From positions 59,760 to 123,759 of the forward strand of contig NZ_BMNS01000010.1 in NCBI RefSeq assembly GCF_014646675.1: a stretch of 64,000 bases of DNA, in the 5' to 3' direction. Positions 62,241 through 64,000 of this stretch are shown here, in pieces (the first letter of the stretch is position 1; every line of letters starts with the position of its first letter). This DNA comes from Lutibacter litoralis (lineage in GTDB: Bacteria; Bacteroidota; Bacteroidia; Flavobacteriales; Flavobacteriaceae). The notes beneath the pieces were generated by a model. It made no database searches. It was given only the letters and a program-made list of their open reading frames with translations, and was not told the origin of the DNA. A program made the position numbers and the translations under genes.

Positions 62241-64000
62241 ATGAAAAAAATAATTGTAATAATTCTAATACTTCTTTTTAATAAAATACATGCTCAAAAC
62301 ATAAAAGATAGAATAAAAATTGTAGAACAAACTAATCTTTCTGAATTACAACAACTTTCAAAAAAATATATTAAAAGAAATAAAAAGCTATCTAAGAAAT
62401 CTTCAGGGTTTAAAAAAACTATTATTAATTCAAAAGGGAATATAGGTTATTTGTCTGGGGTTAACAGCAAAGGTTTACCAGAGTATGATTTTGATGATAA
62501 TTTAAATGCAGCTTTAACCTCAAGAGTTACCAAATTATGGTCAGGTGGTGAAAGCGGGCTGAATTTAAGTGGTAAAGGTGTGGAAATTGGTCATTGGGAA
62601 GCTGGAGGACGTGCTAAATCAAATCATCAAGAGCTTCAAGGCAGAATAACAAATGCTGAATCAAGTCCAAGGACTTCACATGCTACACATACTGCTGGAA
62701 CAATGATTGCTTCAGGAGTAAATAGTGAAGCTAAAGGAATGGCACCGTTAGCTACTATTGTTTCTAGAATGAGTGATAATGATGAAATAGAAATGATAGA
62801 TTTTGCTATTAATGGTGGAATTATATCAAATCATTCATACAGTACTGGAGATCCGGATGGAGAAATAAATTTATACGGAAAGTATGATAACAGAGCTGTA
62901 CAATGGGACGAAATTGCTTATAATGCACCATATTATTTAATATGTAAATCTGCAGGAAATAATAGAAATGATGGGGTAAATGTTTCAGACTATGGTTATG
63001 ATATAATTTATACAGTTTCTGGTGCAAAAAAATATACTTACTGTTGGCGCAGTAGATGATGTATTAAATTATAGAGGGCCATCTTCTGTAAAACAATCTG
63101 AATTTAGTAATTGGGGACCTACAGATGACTGGAGAATTAAACCAGATATTACTGCAAATGGAGTTGGAATTCTTTCATCAAATAATGAAAGTTCAACAGA
63201 TTATATAGTTAAAAGTGGCTCATCTATGGCGGTGGCAGTTGTAACTGGAACAATTACATTGTTACAAGAACATTATTACAATTATAATAATGCGTATATG
63301 AAATCTGCCACGGCAAAGGCATTAATTATTAATTCAGCTGATGAAGTTGGGGTACACGAAGGTCCAGATTTTCAAAGTGGTTGGGGATTGTTAAATGGTG
63401 AAAGAGCAGCTTTAGTAATTTCAAATAACAATGTAACCACACTAATTAAAGAAGAAGCATTAAGTAACGGAAATGCGTATTCTTTTGGTATTGAGGTTGA
63501 TGGAGCTTCTCCATTAGCTTTAACAATAGCTTGGGGAGATCCTGCTGGGTATGAAATTAGTGGAAAGGACAATCAAACCGCTGTATTAGTAAATGACCTA
63601 GATGTGAGAATTACTGGGAATGGAAATACCTACTTCCCTTGGGTAATGACACCAAATAGTACCTCAAATAATTTTACAGATGCAGCTTCAATAGGAGATA
63701 ATTTTAGAGATAATGTAGAAAAAATTGATATTCCTAACATAGAAGCAGGAAAATATACTATATCGGTTACCCATAAAAATACCTTGGTTAACGATGTGCA
63801 AAATTTTTCTTTAGTTGTTAATGGAATTAAAGATAATGTACCAAAGGTTGATACAGATAATGATGGTATTTATGATGCTATTGACAATTGTCCATTGGTA
63901 GAGAATCCAGACCAATTAGATTCTGATGCTGATGGTCAAGGTGATGTTTGTGATACAGATGATGATAATGATGACGTTTTAGATGAAAATGATAATTGTC
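62241..64000 (+). pseudogene. Secreted S8 (subtilase) peptidase, frameshifted and cut by window end
   Basis: The frame starts with a signal peptide (cleavage after IHAQ, 19) and an S8 catalytic domain: GVEIGHWEAGG with Glu120 where the catalytic Asp is expected, His150 in SHATHTAGT, and oxyanion Asn in KSAGNN. It stops at 63057-63059 after 272 codons. In the next frame from about 63031 the protein continues ([10 protein letters not shown], then SGSSMAVA with the catalytic Ser, where the usual Pro after S-M-A-x is Ala) to the window end with Asp-rich thrombospondin type 3 repeats. The shift lies in an A7 run at 63026-63032; six A would restore the frame. It may be a sequencing error, a real lesion or slippage. 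It follows SusCD and may feed it peptides. Confidence 0.88.

Noticed and set aside
1..64000. CRISPR arrays, tRNA and rRNA genes, insertion sequences, phage or integrase genes
   Set aside because: No regularly spaced repeats, cloverleaf sequences, transposase or integrase motifs were seen; the toxin operon has no visible mobile-element signature at its borders.

Overview
The window is a stretch of a low-GC Bacteroidota chromosome, almost certainly family Flavobacteriaceae. The evidence is the gene content (SusC/SusD pair, BatA-type membrane protein, PUR-domain DUF3276 protein, DUF5916 outer-membrane protein, 312-residue NusB, DUF1573 proteins, solitary HsdR_N protein beside holA) and the many TAnnTTTG promoter boxes typical of the phylum. 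The genus cannot be fixed from the sequence. I saw no rRNA, tRNA, CRISPR array, insertion sequence, phage gene or replication origin.

Layout. 1-405: start of an unknown leftward gene. 696-4834: a compact rightward five-gene operon, the most notable part of the window. It has two paralogous small proteins of the PixA/AidA ('inclusion body') family, then three related helical pore-forming toxin subunits of the ClyA/HBL/Xax/Mak superfamily. The layout of two small accessory genes plus three toxin genes matches the Vibrio cholerae makDCBAE operon. None of the five has a signal peptide, and the family normally lacks the flagellum used by Vibrio to export its toxin. 5.2-15.4 kb: mostly leftward housekeeping and envelope genes (polyphosphate glucokinase, MscS channel, esterase, a dihydroorotase-like protein without its metal ligands, BatA-like protein, MTA/SAH nucleosidase, LolD-like ATPase, DUF5916 protein). 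15.9-20.6 kb: sucC, a secreted nuclease/phosphatase-fold lipoprotein, a PUR protein and an MsbA-like exporter. 20.8-24.2 kb: the nusB-DUF1573-yajC-ybbR-coaE cluster. 24.3-27.4 kb: a two-component system and a YciO-type protein. 27.5-36.0 kb: a glycosyltransferase, an HsdR_N protein, holA, an M28 peptidase, a tightly overlapping rlmH-rdgB-FecCD-FecE operon, nadC and a YihY membrane protein. 36.1-46.8 kb: kdsB, membrane proteins, hisS, folE, an ECF sigma factor with a likely membrane partner, a PAP2 phosphatase, small membrane proteins, an Smr protein, cysteine desulfurase and manA. 47.1-55.4 kb: murB, an aminotransferase, an aspartyl protease with PDZ domain, DUF1573, valS and an NlpC/P60 lipoprotein. 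55.5-64.0 kb: a nutrient-uptake locus with a membrane-bound HTH regulator, SusC, SusD, and a secreted S8 peptidase with thrombospondin type 3 repeats that is broken by a +1 shift in an A7 run.

How it fits together. Most genes are core metabolism, translation and envelope functions in short operons closed by strong hairpin terminators, several of them near-perfect palindromes. The accessory content sits at the two ends: a probable anti-eukaryotic toxin operon on the left and a regulated oligomer-uptake locus with a secreted protease on the right. Several promoter boxes lie so close to start codons that leaderless mRNAs are likely.
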